Shown here: in pieces, positions 43,352 through 53,378 of the stretch
Numbering within the stretch: position 1 is the stretch's first letter
Layout: every line of letters starts with the position of its first letter
NCBI GenBank assembly: GCA_963788125.1
Contig: CAWBFN010000002.1
Location: 1-64,000 of the forward strand
DNA from: Bog-473 sp963788125
GTDB taxonomy: Bacteria > Actinomycetota > Acidimicrobiia > Acidimicrobiales > RAAP-2
DNA length: 64,000 bases
Direction: 5' to 3'
Program-made: the position numbers and the translations under genes
The notes under the pieces: model-generated
What the model was told of the DNA's origin: nothing
Seen by the model: only the letters and a program-made list of their open reading frames with translations
Databases searched by the model: none

Positions 43352-45667
43352 TCAGGCCCGCCGGAGCGGCGTGGCCGTGAGCAGCAGGCTCTTCTTCCCC
43401 ACCGACTCGAAGAGGACCGTGGCCTGGGCCCGTGGGCCCTCTCCCTTGGCGTCGAGGACGACGCCCGGGCCCCAGTGGTCGTGCACCACCTCGTCGCCCG
43501 GCTTCAGTCCCAGGTCCTCCGCCCCGCTGCTGGCGCGTGGGCCCGACGGCCGGGGGGAGAGCGGGCTGCTGGGAAGGAAGGAGCCCGGGCGGAGCTCGTC
43601 GCCCGACCAGTCGCCGGACCAGTCGCCGGAGCGGTCCCCGAATCGGTCCGTCGAGAGGTTGCGACTCTGCCGGGTCGAGGCGAGTCCGACATCTTTGACC
43701 AGCTCGGTGGGGACCTCGGAGAGGAAGCGGCTCGGGATGTTCTGCTGCGTCCGGCCGAAGATGGTGCGGGACCAGGCGTGGGAGAGGTTGAGATGCCGGC
43801 GGGCCCGGGTGATGCCGACATAGAACAGCCGGCGCTCCTCTTCCAGGTCGGCCGGCTCGCTGAGTGAGCGCAGGTGCGGGAAGATCCCGTCCTCGAGCCC
43901 GACCACGAACACGGCCGGGAACTCGAGGCCCTTGGCCGTGTGCAGGGTCATCAACGAGACGCGGGTTCCGTCACCGTCCAGGTCGTCCGAGTCGGCCACC
44001 AGGGCCACGGTCTCCAGGAAACCGACCACGTCGTCGAACTGGCCGGCCACGCTCCCCAGCTCGGCGATGTTCTCGATGCGCCCGTCCGCCTCGTGCGTGT
44101 GCTCGGCCACCAGCTCGGCCATGTAGCCGGTCCGGTCGGCCACCAGCTGGATGAAGTCGGCCGGATTGACGGTGGAGACCAGGGGGCGCAGCTCGGCCAA
44201 CGTCTTGGAGAGCTGCTCGGTCCCGCGTAGGGCCTTGCCGGTCAGGCCGGCCTCTTCAGCCCGGTCGATGGCCTCGCTGAACGAGACCCGGTTCACCTGG
44301 GCCCAGGCGGCGAGACGGGCCACCGAGGTGTCGCCGATGCCCCGCTTGGGCACGTTGACAATGCGGCGGGCCGACACTTCGTCGTCGGGGTTGGCCAGGA
44401 CCCGCACGTAGGCGAGCACGTCCTTGACCTCACGCCGGTCGTAGAACTTGGCGCCCCCCACCACCTTGTACGGAATCCCGGTGAAGATGAAGGAGTCCTC
44501 GAGGGCCCTGCTCTGGGCATTGGTGCGGTAGAAGACGGCGACATCGCCCCAGGCCAGGGATTCGGCGGCCCGGAGTCGCAAGATCTCGCTGGAGACCCAG
44601 GCCGCCTCGTCGCGCTCGTCCTCGGCGCGGTAGCGCAGCACCGGGTCGCCGGCGTCGCCCACGGTGAAGAGCTGCTTGTCCGGGCGGTCGAGGTTGTGAG
44701 CGATGACCGCGTTGGCCACGTTGAGGATGGTCTGGGTGGACCGGAAATTCTGCTCCAGCACGATGATGGTGGCGCTCGGGAAGGCCTCCTCGAACTCCAA
44801 GATGTTGCGGATGTCGGCGCCGCGCCACTTGTAGACCGACTGGTCCGAGTCGCCGACCACACAGACGTTGCCGTGTTTCTGGCCCAGCAGGTGGACGATC
44901 TCGTTCTGGGCGTGGTTGGTGTCTTGGAACTCGTCCACCAGAATCTGGCTGAAGCGCTCCTGGTAGGACTCCCGCACATCGTCGCAGGCCTGCAGCAGGT
45001 TGGCGGTGACCATCAGGAGATCGTCGAAGTCGAGGGCGTTGGCCGCCAGCAGCCGCTGCTGGTACTCGGCGTAGACGTCGGCGATGCGGCGCTGGAACGG
45101 GTCGGGGCCCTGGCGGGCCGACTCCCGGAAGGTTTCGAAATCGATGAGCTCCGATTTGGCCTGGCCGATCACGGCGGCCACGGAGCGCGGTGGGAGACGC
45201 TTCGCATCGAGCCCCATCTCGGCCACGATCATCTCGATGAGCCGGCGGGTGTCCGTGTCGTCGTAGATCGTGAACGAGGGCCGGTAGCCCAGCCGGTGCG
45301 CATGGCTGCGCAGAATGCGTAGGCACGACGAGTGGAACGTCGAAACCCACATGCTCTTGGCGCGTTTCTCACCCACCAGCTCGGAGACCCGGTTGCGCAT
45401 CTCCTCGGCGGCCTTGTTGGTGAAGGTGATGGCGAGAATGCCCCACGGCGGCGCGTCCCCGGTGGCCAGGAGATGGGCGATACGGCGGGTGAGGACCCTC
45501 GTCTTGCCCGAACCGGCCCCGGCCACGACGAGCAGCGGACCGCCACGGTGCACCACGGCGGCGCGCTGGGGGACGGTGAGACCTTCGAGCAGGGCGGCGG
45601 ACCAGGGGGGCCGGCCCGGGGCGGGGGCGAGGAGCTCTGGAGGGGAAGCGGGGGCGGTGCCGGTCAA
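43352..45667 (-). CDS. pcrA: UvrD/PcrA-type DNA helicase
   Basis: The 771-residue superfamily 1 helicase has Walker A A-G-A-G-S-G-K-T (Lys55), I-T-F-T-N-K-A-A, Walker B L-V-D-E-F-Q-D-T-N, V-G-D-S-D-Q-S-V-Y-K-W-R-G-A, and motifs V and VI near M-T-L-H-T-A-K-G-L-E-F and Y-V-G-I-T-R-A. The C-terminus holds the small Tudor-like fold (G-D-E-V-V-H-D-H-W-G-P-G-V-V) that binds RNA polymerase in relatives. A TTG start at 45667 overlaps the guaB3 stop (TTGA); no ATG or GTG is nearby. A D-W-S-G repeat lies in the linker. Confidence 0.93.
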   Translation of the reverse strand: MTGTAPASPPELLAPAPGRPPWSAALLEGLTVPQRAAVVHRGGPLLVVAGAGSGKTRVLTRRIAHLLATGDAPPWGILAITFTNKAAEEMRNRVSELVGEKRAKSMWVSTFHSSCLRILRSHAHRLGYRPSFTIYDDTDTRRLIEMIVAEMGLDAKRLPPRSVAAVIGQAKSELIDFETFRESARQGPDPFQRRIADVYAEYQQRLLAANALDFDDLLMVTANLLQACDDVRESYQERFSQILVDEFQDTNHAQNEIVHLLGQKHGNVCVVGDSDQSVYKWRGADIRNILEFEEAFPSATIIVLEQNFRSTQTILNVANAVIAHNLDRPDKQLFTVGDAGDPVLRYRAEDERDEAAWVSSEILRLRAAESLAWGDVAVFYRTNAQSRALEDSFIFTGIPYKVVGGAKFYDRREVKDVLAYVRVLANPDDEVSARRIVNVPKRGIGDTSVARLAAWAQVNRVSFSEAIDRAEEAGLTGKALRGTEQLSKTLAELRPLVSTVNPADFIQLVADRTGYMAELVAEHTHEADGRIENIAELGSVAGQFDDVVGFLETVALVADSDDLDGDGTRVSLMTLHTAKGLEFPAVFVVGLEDGIFPHLRSLSEPADLEEERRLFYVGITRARRHLNLSHAWSRTIFGRTQQNIPSRFLSEVPTELVKDVGLASTRQSRNLSTDRFGDRSGDWSGDWSGDELRPGSFLPSSPLSPRPSGPRASSGAEDLGLKPGDEVVHDHWGPGVVLDAKGEGPRAQATVLFESVGKKSLLLTATPLRRA

Positions 45668-46827
45668 TGACCCATGCCCACGCCCTGTGACCGCTGGAAG
45701 TACTTCCCTTCGGTCTGCAGGGACGGCGCCACCATGACCTCGGCCTTCTGGAACTCCTTGACGGTCTCGTACCCGCAGGTGGCCATCGCCGTCCGCAGGG
45801 CGCCGAAGAGGTTCATGCGGCCGTCGTTCTCGTGGGCGGGACCGAGAAGGATCTCGCGCAGGCTGCCGCGCACCGAGGTGCGCACCCGGGCGCCACGGGG
45901 GAGGGTGGGGTGGAACGTCGCCATGCCCCAGTGGAAGCCGCGGGCCGGCGCCTCGAAGGCCGAGGAGAGCGGTGATCCCAACATGACGGCATCGGCCCCA
46001 CAGACGATCGCCTTGGCGATGTCGCCCCCCTTGGACATCCCGCCGTCGGCGATCACGTGCACGTAGACGCCCGTCTCGTCCAGGTGGCGCATCCGCGCCC
46101 CGGCGACGTCGGCGATGGCGGTGGCCTGGGGGACGCCGATGCCGAGCACGCCACGGGTGGTGCAGGCATTGCCCGGTCCGACCCCCACGAGGACGCCCAC
46201 CGCACCCGTCCGCATGAGGTGGAGGCCGGCCTGGTACGAGGCGCACCCGCCGACGATGACCGGAAGATCGAACTCCCGGATGAAGCGCTTCAGATTCAGC
46301 GGCTCCGAAGTCTTCGACACGTGCTCGGCCGAGACGACGGTTCCCTGAATGACCAGCAGGTCGAGCTCGGCAGCCAGGCAGGCGGGGGCCAGCGCCTCCG
46401 TGCGCTGCGGCGTGACCGACGCCGCCGTCGTGATGCCCGCCTCCTTCATCTGGCGGATGCGGGCCGTCACCAGCTCGGGCTTTATCGGCTCGCTGTACAT
46501 CTGCTGCATGCGCGCGGTGGCCTTCTCGTCGTCGAGCTCGCGGATCTCCTCGAAGAGGTTGGTCGGATCCTCGTAGCGGGTCCACAGGCCCTCGAGATTG
46601 AGGACGCCCAACCCACCCAGCCTGCCCAACTCGATGGCCGTCGAGGGGCTGATGGCTCCGTCCATGGCCGACCCCAGCAACGGCAGCTCGAAACGGTAGG
46701 CGTCGATCTCCCAGGAGATGTCGACGTCCTCGGGATCCCTCGTCCGCCGGCTGGGCACGATGGCGATGTCGTCCAGACCGTAGGCCTGCCGCCCCGACTT
46801 GAAGATGCCGATCTCGATCTCAGCCAC
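45664..46827 (-). CDS. guaB3: GuaB3-family IMP dehydrogenase-like oxidoreductase
   Basis: The 387-residue product starts at GTG 46827, eight bases after GGAGG, as V-A-E-I-E-I-G-I-F-K-S-G-R-Q-A-Y-G-L-D-D-I. It lacks CBS domains and carries the nucleotide-site loop G-P-G-N-A-C-T-T-R-G-V-L-G-I-G and I-A-D-G-G-M-S-K-G-G-D. This is the actinobacterial GuaB3 subfamily (Rv3410c), related to IMP and GMP dehydrogenases/reductases; related enzymes are thought to act in GMP recycling. Its normal neighbour guaB2 is absent. It is translationally coupled to the helicase gene. Confidence 0.9.
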   Translation of the reverse strand: MAEIEIGIFKSGRQAYGLDDIAIVPSRRTRDPEDVDISWEIDAYRFELPLLGSAMDGAISPSTAIELGRLGGLGVLNLEGLWTRYEDPTNLFEEIRELDDEKATARMQQMYSEPIKPELVTARIRQMKEAGITTAASVTPQRTEALAPACLAAELDLLVIQGTVVSAEHVSKTSEPLNLKRFIREFDLPVIVGGCASYQAGLHLMRTGAVGVLVGVGPGNACTTRGVLGIGVPQATAIADVAGARMRHLDETGVYVHVIADGGMSKGGDIAKAIVCGADAVMLGSPLSSAFEAPARGFHWGMATFHPTLPRGARVRTSVRGSLREILLGPAHENDGRMNLFGALRTAMATCGYETVKEFQKAEVMVAPSLQTEGKYFQRSQGVGMGH

Positions 46828-47006
46828 TTGTTCGCCCTCCGGCATTCGATGGGGCCGGTTCGGCTCACGGTCCACACCGGCATGTCAATAGCGAACGCCG
46901 GGCCGACACGCCGACGATCCACCACTTTACTCTCTCCCCACCCCGGTCCGGGCCACCCTGGCCTCGCCAAATCCGACCGCGGGACGCGCCGCCGGCGCCG
47001 TCCGCC

Positions 47007-47759
47007 TCAACCGCCCGGGGCCAGGACCACGCTCAGCAGCTCGTAGAGGATCCGGGCCGTCGCGCCCCAGATCAGTTCGCCCTCCACCTCGAAGAACCAG
47101 ACCTTGTAGTCGTCGAGCGGGGACGCGGTGGTCTCGCCGGTTATCGTCCAACGCTCCTCATGGAAGGCTGCGGGGTCGGCCAGATCGCGCAGCGAGACGT
47201 CGAAGACGCGGTCGACCTCCGCCGGGCTGGCCACCAGGTGCGGCCGCGACCCGACGCTCGCCACGATCGGCATGATGACCGACCCCATCGTGACGGTCAC
47301 GACCGGGTGGGTCCACCCCTCCACCGTCACGAGCGCCGGGTCGAGCGCCACCTCCTCGAAGGCTTCGCGCAGCGCGGCCCCGGGCGGATCCTCGCCGGGA
47401 TCGAGACGTCCGCCCGGGAAGCTCACCTGCCCCCGGTGCGACCGCAGCGACGAGGAGCGCCGTGTGAAGACCAGCCGCGCCTCGCCCGCCTCCTCGAAGA
47501 GCACCACCAGGACCGCCGAGTCGACGCCCCGGGGCGGCTGGATGAACCCGCCGGCCAGCGGCGGGTGATCGGGGAGCGGATCGAGTTCCATGCTCTCTGG
47601 AACCGCTCCGGCCTGGCCGTGTGCGGCCAGAGCCGAGCGCACCAGGGCCAGGTCGATGCCGTGCCGCGCTCCGGGCCGGAGGCCGGCCCAGGGCGCGACC
47701 TCCCCCGGACGCCAGGTGGTCGGCCGGGGGACCACCTGGGGTGGGATCGTTCCGGACAT
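47007..47759 (-). CDS. Nudix hydrolase, CoA-pyrophosphatase-like
   Basis: ATG 47759 gives 250 residues. The Nudix box is intact as G-G-R-L-D-P-G-E, then A-L-R-E-A-F-E-E-V, with its metal-binding Glu pair. Upstream it has F-T-R-R-S-S-S-L-R-S-H-R-G-Q-V-S-F-P, which is the extra motif of the CoA diphosphatase (NudL) branch. It probably cleaves CoA or related nucleotides to release 4'-phosphopantetheine. The N-terminal 90 residues are not part of the Nudix core. It diverges from the monooxygenase gene. Confidence 0.88.
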   Translation of the reverse strand: MSGTIPPQVVPRPTTWRPGEVAPWAGLRPGARHGIDLALVRSALAAHGQAGAVPESMELDPLPDHPPLAGGFIQPPRGVDSAVLVVLFEEAGEARLVFTRRSSSLRSHRGQVSFPGGRLDPGEDPPGAALREAFEEVALDPALVTVEGWTHPVVTVTMGSVIMPIVASVGSRPHLVASPAEVDRVFDVSLRDLADPAAFHEERWTITGETTASPLDDYKVWFFEVEGELIWGATARILYELLSVVLAPGG

Positions 47760-47984
47760 CCCGCCACGGTATGCCAGGTGTGCCATCTGGGCATATCTGA
47801 GGGCATCCACAGTGCCGATGACCTGGGACGATCTAGTGTCGGCTTTCGGTTGCGCGTCCGATCACGACGCGAACAACGCGGCGGGAGCGTCTACGAGCCC
47901 CAGGACAGACCCAGCACACTGCGCGAGTGTGAAGCTGTGCGGCTTCGGGCCGTAGCAAACCACAAGAGAAAGCCAGGCAATCAA

Positions 47985-48278
47985 ATGAGCGTCACCGCCG
48001 TGACTCGGCTCCATGCGACCGCAGGCCAAGAGGCAACCCTTGTCGAGCTCTTGACCGAAGGCCGCAGACGCATGATCGGCGCCGAGGGCTGCGAATCCTT
48101 CGATACGTTGCGGGATCAATCCGACCATCGATCCTTTGCGTTTGTTCAGACGTGGACGTCCCGTGAGGCTCATGACGCCGCTTTTGGAACATTGATACTC
48201 GGCAGCGGGCACCTCGACAAGGTTCTCGCGGTACTCGACGAAAGCGTTTCGCAGGCCTTTTACGAGACGATTTCCTAA
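47985..48278 (+). CDS. Antibiotic-biosynthesis-monooxygenase (ABM) fold protein
   Basis: The 97-residue protein is an ABM-type ferredoxin-like fold: V-T-A-V-T-R-L-H-A-T-A-G-Q-E strand, helix L-V-E-L-L-T-E-G-R-R, E-G-C-E-S-F-D, then Q-T-W-T-S-R-E-A-H-D-A-A-F. Such proteins dimerise and oxidise quinols or degrade haem in some cases; many have no known role. Its base composition is noticeably less GC-rich than that of its neighbours, as is its upstream region, which suggests recent transfer. The ribosome site is weak. It converges on groEL through a repeat array. Confidence 0.75.
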   Translation: MSVTAVTRLHATAGQEATLVELLTEGRRRMIGAEGCESFDTLRDQSDHRSFAFVQTWTSREAHDAAFGTLILGSGHLDKVLAVLDESVSQAFYETIS

Positions 48279-48330
48279 CCTCGCCCTCACGGCGGATCTC
48301 GCGCGATCTCCCTGGCGTTCGGTTCCAACA

Positions 48331-48475
48331 AAGACCCGCCGGATAGCACCGTGGCCGGGTCCGAAGACCCGCCGGATAGCACCGTGGCCGGGTCCGAAGA
48401 CCCGCCGGATAGCACCGTGGCCGGGTCCGAAGACCCGCCGGATAGCACCGTGGCCGGGTCCGAAGACCCGGCCAC
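48331..48475. repeat. 33-bp tandem repeat array (four units plus a part) ending in a long hairpin
   Basis: Units start at 48331, 48364, 48397 and 48430, with a partial fifth at 48463. Each contains GGGTC-CGAA-GACCC, a 5-bp stem on a CGAA tetraloop. In the last the stem grows to 11 perfect pairs (GTGGCCGGGTC-CGAA-GACCCGGCCAC, 48450-48475). The array separates the convergent ABM and groEL genes, so the hairpins could end transcription from both sides. All three frames stay open because the period is a multiple of three; that does not imply coding. Confidence 0.85.
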
Positions 48476-48492
48476 AGCAAACCACACATAGT

Positions 48493-48508
48493 CCTCGCCG
48501 GAGCGAGG
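48493..48508 (-). terminator. Hairpin after groEL
   Basis: CCTCGC-CGGA-GCGAGG is a perfect 6-bp stem with a tetraloop, 7 bases past the groEL stop. There is no U tract, so it may act as a Rho-assisted or stabilising 3' end rather than a classic terminator. Confidence 0.4.
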
Positions 48509-48515
48509 GGGCGAG

Positions 48516-50168
<1,653 letters not shown>

Positions 50169-50264
50169 GACTGTGTTGAACTCCTCTCGAGTCCTTCTGC
50201 TTTCTTCGGATGGGTGACTGACCACCGGCTGACCGGACGGCCAGCGGGTGGTGCCGTCGGGCTG

Positions 50265-50555
50265 CTAGGCCAGCTTGGCCAGAACGTCCCTGCTGGAGAG
50301 GATGAGGAGATCCTCGCCCTCCACGGTGATCTCGGTGCCGCCGTACTTGGAGTAGACCACGGTGTCGCCTACTACGACGTCGACCGGGATGAGCTCTCCA
50401 GAGTTCTCTGCCCGGCGGCCGGGACCGACGGCGAGAACCTCGCCCTGCTGGGGCTTCTCCTTGGCGGTGTCGGGGATGACCAGGCCGGACGCGGTTGTCT
50501 CCTCAGACTCGCCGGGCCGGACGACGATCCGGTCTTCGAGCGGGTGCAGCTTCAT
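50265..50555 (-). CDS. groES: 10-kDa co-chaperonin GroES
   Basis: The 96-residue protein reads M-K-L-H-P-L-E-D-R-I-V-V-R and has the mobile loop E-E-T-T-A-S-G-L-V-I-P-D-T-A, V-G-D-T-V-V-Y-S-K-Y-G-G-T-E and L-S-S-R-D-V-L-A near the end. AAGGAGG lies eight bases upstream of ATG 50555. It forms the lid of the GroEL chamber. Expression is governed by the promoter and CIRCE element at 50580-50634. Confidence 0.96.
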   Translation of the reverse strand: MKLHPLEDRIVVRPGESEETTASGLVIPDTAKEKPQQGEVLAVGPGRRAENSGELIPVDVVVGDTVVYSKYGGTEITVEGEDLLILSSRDVLAKLA

Positions 50556-50579
50556 CTTAAAGGGCCTCCTTGGCACTCA

Positions 50580-50606
50580 TTAGCACTCTCGGGTTGAGAG
50601 TGCTAA
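50580..50606 (-). promoter_or_regulatory. CIRCE operator for HrcA
   Basis: TTAGCACTC, nine bases, GAGTGCTAA is an exact match to the CIRCE consensus. It is 24 bases upstream of groES. HrcA binds it and is released on heat shock. The hrcA gene is not in the window. Confidence 0.95.
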
Positions 50607-50634
50607 CGATAGCGGGCTTCAGCGCGAGGGGCAA
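50606..50634 (-). promoter_or_regulatory. groES promoter
   Basis: On the minus strand TTGCCC (50634-50629), 17 bases and TATCGT (50611-50606) form a good housekeeping-type promoter. CIRCE begins at its downstream edge, so repressor bound there would cover the start of transcription. Confidence 0.7.
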
Positions 50635-50684
50635 GACCACATCTGCGCCGTGTGACGTCCATGGGACCTGCGCACTGCGCACCC

Positions 50685-52079
50685 CTACTGGGGGTGCGAC
50701 GGCACCGAGTCTGTCACCATGGCCCCGACGGCGCCGGACTGCGCCCGTCGTTGCCGGTGGGCGTACATGACGCCGTCCGCCCGCGTGATCAGATCGGTGA
50801 GGGAGTCGCCCGGCTGGAGTTCGGCGATGCCGAAGGCCACCGACGCCTCGTCGTGCGCCGCCAGATCCTCGTTGATGCGCGCGAAGCGCTCCGTCGCGTC
50901 CCTCACGTCGAGGGCCGGGAACCCGCAGACGAATTCGTCACCGCCGTAACGGACGACCAGGTCGTAGGAGCGGACGTTGGCACGGAGGGTGTCGGCGATC
51001 CTGCGCAGGAGCTTGTCGCCGGCGATGTGGCCGTGCAGGTCGTTCCTCACCTTGAGGTTGTCGACGTCCACGAAGGCAAGCACGAACGAGTCGCCCGTCC
51101 TGCGCGCCCTGGTGACTTCGTGCTCCAGCTCCAGCATCCCGGCGTCGCGACGGTACGCACCGGTGAGCCCGTCGATCGACGATTCCTGCCGTTCGTTGGC
51201 CGAGACGATGCGGTCGAGCCGGGACGCAGCCCGATCGGCCTTGGCGTGGAACCGGTCGCGGGCCGCCGCGTAGCGGTCCCTGCGGGCCTGCACCTGCTCT
51301 TGCACCGTCCGGGGATCGACCCGGCCCATGGCCGCGTCCCGGATCCGCGCCTCGTTCTCGCGCGCCGTGGCGCGGGCGTCACGGGCCGCGGCACGGGCGT
51401 CGCGGGCGTCGGCGCGGGCGTCGCGGGCGTCGGCCCGGGCGTCGCGGGCCGTGGCGCGGGCGTCTCGGGTCTGCGACGGGTCTGCGATCCCCGAGGTTGC
51501 CGGGTGGGCGCCGTCCGGCGAGAACCCCTCCTCGGGAGCCAGCGCCGCTGTGTTCCTGAGGGAGTCCTGCGCGTGTTGGAACTCGACGGCCCTGGCCGCC
51601 AGGGCTGCGACTGCCACGCCGGTGGTGAGGAGGCTCTGCTCGCTGGTGGACGGCCCCCAGTACAGGGTCAGCGCCCCCCAGGTCTCGCCGTTGCCCGAGA
51701 GCGGCACGGCGCGGCACCCGACGATGCCGTAGACGGGGGCCTGCGCGGCCAGCCCGGAGGCGGCGGCCCCGCGATGGGAGAGCCCATCCCCGTGGGACGC
51801 CTGCCCGGTGGTGCAGCACTCCCAGGTGGGGCCGGCCTCCTCGCTCAACTGGATGTCGTCGAGCGCGCAGGCCCACTCGGTGGATCCGGCGGCCGAGAAG
51901 AATTCCTGTGACGTGTCCCGGACCACGATGGAACAGGCGAGAACGCCGGCAAGGTCCGAACAGTGGTGGCAGAGCGCCGACAGGACCTCGGCCAGGTCGG
52001 CTCTCCACCAAGAGCTGGGGTCCGATCCCTTAGCGGCCGGCGACATACTCGACACGAGGTCGTACCCCTCCAATCGCAT
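50685..52079 (-). CDS. GAF-like domain diguanylate cyclase with heptad-repeat linker
   Basis: The 464-residue protein has a GAF-like sensory domain (about 25-175, with W-E-C-C-T-T-G-Q and P-L-S-G-N-G-E-T-W-G-A-L-T), a helical linker of A-R-D-A-R-A-D heptads (about 204-238), and a GGDEF domain with F-V-D-V-D-N-L-K and active site R-Y-G-G-D-E-F. The catalytic motif is intact, so it should make cyclic di-GMP. Starts at ATG 52079, GTG 52055 (better ribosome site) or ATG 52046 are possible. It occupies the place where tsaD is found in related genomes. Confidence 0.88.
   Translation of the reverse strand: MRLEGYDLVSSMSPAAKGSDPSSWWRADLAEVLSALCHHCSDLAGVLACSIVVRDTSQEFFSAAGSTEWACALDDIQLSEEAGPTWECCTTGQASHGDGLSHRGAAASGLAAQAPVYGIVGCRAVPLSGNGETWGALTLYWGPSTSEQSLLTTGVAVAALAARAVEFQHAQDSLRNTAALAPEEGFSPDGAHPATSGIADPSQTRDARATARDARADARDARADARDARAAARDARATARENEARIRDAAMGRVDPRTVQEQVQARRDRYAAARDRFHAKADRAASRLDRIVSANERQESSIDGLTGAYRRDAGMLELEHEVTRARRTGDSFVLAFVDVDNLKVRNDLHGHIAGDKLLRRIADTLRANVRSYDLVVRYGGDEFVCGFPALDVRDATERFARINEDLAAHDEASVAFGIAELQPGDSLTDLITRADGVMYAHRQRRAQSGAVGAMVTDSVPSHPQ
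51366..51470 (-). repeat. 21-bp coding repeats for an A-R-D-A-R-A-D linker
   Basis: About five consecutive 21-bp units code seven-residue repeats of Ala, Arg and Asp between the GAF-like and GGDEF domains. A seven-residue period suits a continuous signalling helix or coiled coil. Units differ by a few bases each. Confidence 0.8.
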
Positions 52080-52159
52080 GACGATAGTGCCGACCCACCT
52101 GAACTTGCGCACACACTACCGTGCCGCGGGCGGCGGTATTTTCGTCGCTTCCGCCGGCC

Positions 52160-52648
52160 CTACGGGGTCAGCTCCTCCAGCCGCCTGGCGTAGTCGGGTG
52201 AGTCGATGTCGTAGACCCACATGACCAGAGCGTCCTCGCCGGTGACGGGGTAGTAGTTCTTGCGCACACCCACCGGCGCAAATCCGAAACGCCGGTAGAG
52301 CGTCTGGGCCGGTTCGTTGCTCGTCGCCACCTCGAGCGAGAGATGCTTCACACCCAAGGGCAGGAGCAGACGGATCCCATCGATCATGAGCGTCCGGGCC
52401 ACACCGCAACGCTGGTAGGCGGGGGCGGTGGCGATGGTCGTGATGTGTGCCTCGTCGTCGACGACCATGAAGCCGATGTAGCCGGCCATCTCATCGCCGA
52501 CCCACGCGCCCCGATAGAGGCGCCCGCGGCGGAGCGCCAGCTCGGAGTTGAACACCCCCACGCTCCAGGGCTCGGGGAACACGGCGGCCTCGATCGGCAG
52601 GAGATGGCGCAGGTCCTTCCGTCTCAGCTTCGCGATGCGCAGGTCCAT
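52160..52648 (-). CDS. rimI: Ribosomal-protein-alanine N-acetyltransferase RimI
   Basis: The 162-residue GNAT enzyme reads L-R-H-L-L-P-I-E-A-A-V-F-P-E-P-W-S early, then the acetyl-CoA loop A-T-A-P-A-Y-Q-R-C-G-V-A-R-T-L and L-E-V-A-T-S-N-E-P-A-Q-T-L-Y-R-R-F-G-F, a close fit to RimI. It acetylates the N-terminus of ribosomal protein S18 in E. coli. It follows tsaB by 13 bases, the order found in mycobacteria. Confidence 0.9.
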   Translation of the reverse strand: MDLRIAKLRRKDLRHLLPIEAAVFPEPWSVGVFNSELALRRGRLYRGAWVGDEMAGYIGFMVVDDEAHITTIATAPAYQRCGVARTLMIDGIRLLLPLGVKHLSLEVATSNEPAQTLYRRFGFAPVGVRKNYYPVTGEDALVMWVYDIDSPDYARRLEELTP

Positions 52649-52661
52649 GGCGATACCGGCC

Positions 52662-53378
52662 TCAGCTGTTCGTGACCTGGACGAAATTACGCGTGGCGTC
52701 CGCCTCTCGCATGTAGAGGGGAACGACCGATCGGGGGTCGGCCGGCGCCACGCCGGCGTCGTAGCGCTCCTCGGCCATGGCCAACAGGGTCAGCGGCGGG
52801 GGGGCGCCCAGCGCGTCGTCGACACACGACACGCCGGGGACGGCCCGGAGGACGCCGGCGTAGCGCTGCGCCCCGTCACCCACGGCCACGATGGGCACAC
52901 CCCCCAGGGCGCGGAGCCCGTCGGCCAGCGCCGCCGGCGTGAAGAGGCCCGGGCCGAGGAGCTCCACGGCACCGGTGTCGCCGGCGCGCCCGTCGCGCAC
53001 CGTGGCGAACACCTCTCCACGCCGCGCGTCCACCGCGGCGAGGACGCAGCCACCGTGGCCGGAGCCGGCGGCCGCCCGGGCCAGGATCTCCAGGCTGGAC
53101 AGCCCGACGACGCCGATGCCCAGGGACCGGGCCAGTCCCTTGGCGGCGGCGACGCCCACCCGGAGGCCGGTGAAGAGACCCGGGCCGAGGTCGACGGCCA
53201 CGAGGTGGAGATCGGTCACCGCCAGTCCGACCTGGGCAACGAGGTGCTCCATGGCCGGGACGAGGATCTCGACATGCCGGCGCCGACCCTCGAGGGTGAA
53301 GACGGCCCGGGTGCCGTTGTCGGATCGCACCGCCACGCCGACGGTCTCGGTGGCGGTCTCGATGGCCACGATGTTCAC
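52662..53378 (-). CDS. tsaB: tRNA t6A-synthesis protein TsaB
   Basis: The 238-residue product starts at GTG 53378 (V-N-I-V-A-I-E-T-A-T-E-T) and has V-D-L-G-P-G-L-F-T-G-L-R-V-G-V-A-A-A-K-G, diagnostic of TsaB. It is the scaffold that pairs with TsaD and TsaE to add threonylcarbamoyl to A37 of tRNAs. The start overlaps the tsaE stop (GTGA). TsaD itself is not in this cluster. Confidence 0.92.
   Translation of the reverse strand: MNIVAIETATETVGVAVRSDNGTRAVFTLEGRRRHVEILVPAMEHLVAQVGLAVTDLHLVAVDLGPGLFTGLRVGVAAAKGLARSLGIGVVGLSSLEILARAAAGSGHGGCVLAAVDARRGEVFATVRDGRAGDTGAVELLGPGLFTPAALADGLRALGGVPIVAVGDGAQRYAGVLRAVPGVSCVDDALGAPPPLTLLAMAEERYDAGVAPADPRSVVPLYMREADATRNFVQVTNS

Noticed and set aside
43352..46585. 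Apparent GuaB-UvrD fusion frame
   Set aside because: The upstream part is an out-of-frame reading of guaB3, whose true frame and stop are clear at 45664.
48331..48475. CRISPR array
   Set aside because: Units are directly adjacent with no variable spacers and no cas genes nearby.
47862..48485. Minus frame with four F-G-P-G-H-G-A-I-R-R-V repeats
   Set aside because: The 33-bp period keeps all frames open, and the rest of the frame is the antisense of the ABM gene.
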